Assembly: GCA_002401385.1 (NCBI GenBank)
Contig: NVSY01000029.1
Location: 26,512-32,967 of the forward strand
DNA length: 6,456 nt
Reading direction: 5' to 3'
Source: Flavobacteriaceae bacterium
GTDB lineage: Bacteria; Bacteroidota; Bacteroidia; Flavobacteriales; Flavobacteriaceae
In this document: positions 6,004 to 6,456 of the stretch, one piece after another
How the letters are laid out: every line of letters starts with the position of its first letter
How positions within the stretch are numbered: the first letter of the stretch is position 1
Notes under the pieces: generated by a model
Seen by the model: only the letters and a program-made list of their open reading frames with translations
What the model was told of the DNA's origin: nothing
The model's database searches: none
Position numbers and translations under genes: made by a program

Positions 6004-6456
6004 ATGGCTGTAAATATATTATTTGTAGAAAATGAGAACTCCCCCGAGTCAGAGTCGTGTAAGCTACTGTGTGACAGTAGACTGATAAAATACACAACAG
6101 TTAAGGACCTGGAGGCAATGTCTCAGTCTATATTAGATGAGTCTTATACACATATAGTTTGTCATTTAAATTGCGATACTATTGAGGTTTCGATTCTCAA
6201 GTCTTTAAATTTTAATATTCCTGTACTTGTAGTTTGTAATAGTAATGTTGAATCGAACTTAACAAATGTTCATTTTTCTGTAGTTCAAGAACCATTGACA
6301 TATAAAATGTTGTTTGATTTCATTGCTCAGAAATCTATTATTTCTGATTCAACTTTAGAAAAATATGCGATGGGTGATCAGGATTTTATTGATCAGATGA
6401 AACAATTGATAATTGAAGAGTTTGAGGAAAATTTATCAAAGATTCCGTCTTTTTTA
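6004..6456 (+). CDS. Signalling protein: degenerate receiver-like domain plus start of an Hpt domain (C-terminus beyond window)
   Basis: The frame is open from ATG 6004 to the right edge (151 codons shown) and has no stop in the window. Residues 3-108 follow the receiver beta/alpha pattern: first strand VNILFVENEN, a third strand THIVCHLN (49-56), a fourth strand IPVLVVCNS (72-80), and VVQEPL (93-98). The phospho-acceptor aspartate expected at the end of strand 3 is replaced by H54, and the invariant lysine before proline by E96, so this is probably a pseudo-receiver that cannot be phosphorylated normally. Residues from about 114, STLEKYAMGDQDFIDQMKQ and onwards, match the first helices of an Hpt domain, where the consensus reads 'L....gGD.eF...l...f'. 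The phosphorylatable histidine would lie just beyond the edge. No Shine-Dalgarno is visible. It likely takes part in a phosphorelay; the link to the upstream operon is not established. Confidence 0.7.
   Translation, partial: MAVNILFVENENSPESESCKLLCDSRLIKYTTVKDLEAMSQSILDESYTHIVCHLNCDTIEVSILKSLNFNIPVLVVCNSNVESNLTNVHFSVVQEPLTYKMLFDFIAQKSIISDSTLEKYAMGDQDFIDQMKQLIIEEFEENLSKIPSFL
6064..6080. repeat. Perfect 7-bp inverted repeat inside the receiver-like gene
   Basis: CTACTGT (6064-6070) and ACAGTAG (6074-6080) are exact inverse complements around a GTG loop. The element falls about 60 nt after the start codon, within codons for KLLCDSRL. It could form a small mRNA hairpin or be incidental; a 7-bp perfect inverted repeat is not rare over several kilobases. 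Confidence 0.45.

Noticed and set aside
1..6456. CRISPR array, insertion sequence, tRNA or rRNA gene
   Set aside because: I saw no regularly spaced repeats, transposase, terminal inverted repeats, or tRNA/rRNA-like sequence on either strand.

Overview
The window looks like a chromosomal segment of a Bacteroidota bacterium, probably a marine-type Flavobacteriia member. The clues are the low G+C content, promoter-like TAnnTTTG boxes in place of E. coli -10 elements, no clear Shine-Dalgarno sequences before most genes, and signal peptides that often end just before a glutamine (SAQ, MAQ, RSQ). No species can be named from the sequence alone.

Layout. Positions 1-1040 (minus strand) hold the N-terminal half of a DsbD-type thiol:disulfide interchange protein that runs off the left edge. 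Positions 1041-1321 are a divergent intergenic region with candidate promoters on both strands. Positions 1322-5892 hold four tightly packed plus-strand genes, gaps 46, 6 and 1 nt, which are very likely one operon. Positions 5893-6003 are a short intergenic stretch with weak alternative hairpins and a C-rich tract. From 6004 to the right edge runs the start of a signalling protein with a degenerate receiver-like domain followed by the beginning of an Hpt-like domain.

Main point. The four-gene operon reads as a chaperone-usher-like surface fibre system. It encodes a two-domain exported protein with chaperone-like features, a 905-residue protein with two N-terminal beta-sandwich domains, a long beta-barrel region and two C-terminal carboxypeptidase-regulatory-like domains, and two small exported beta-rich proteins that share a pilin-like C-terminal end. 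Gene order, relative sizes and domain logic match chaperone-usher pili, but sequence resemblance is weak and the assignment is an inference from architecture. Classical chaperone-usher systems are known mostly from Proteobacteria, so a divergent flavobacterial version would be notable.

Working model. The first protein would escort the two small proteins through the periplasm. The large barrel protein would export and polymerise them at the outer membrane. DsbD supplies reducing power to the periplasm and is probably an unrelated neighbour, because the mature small proteins contain no cysteine. The receiver/Hpt protein appears to be a separate transcription unit.
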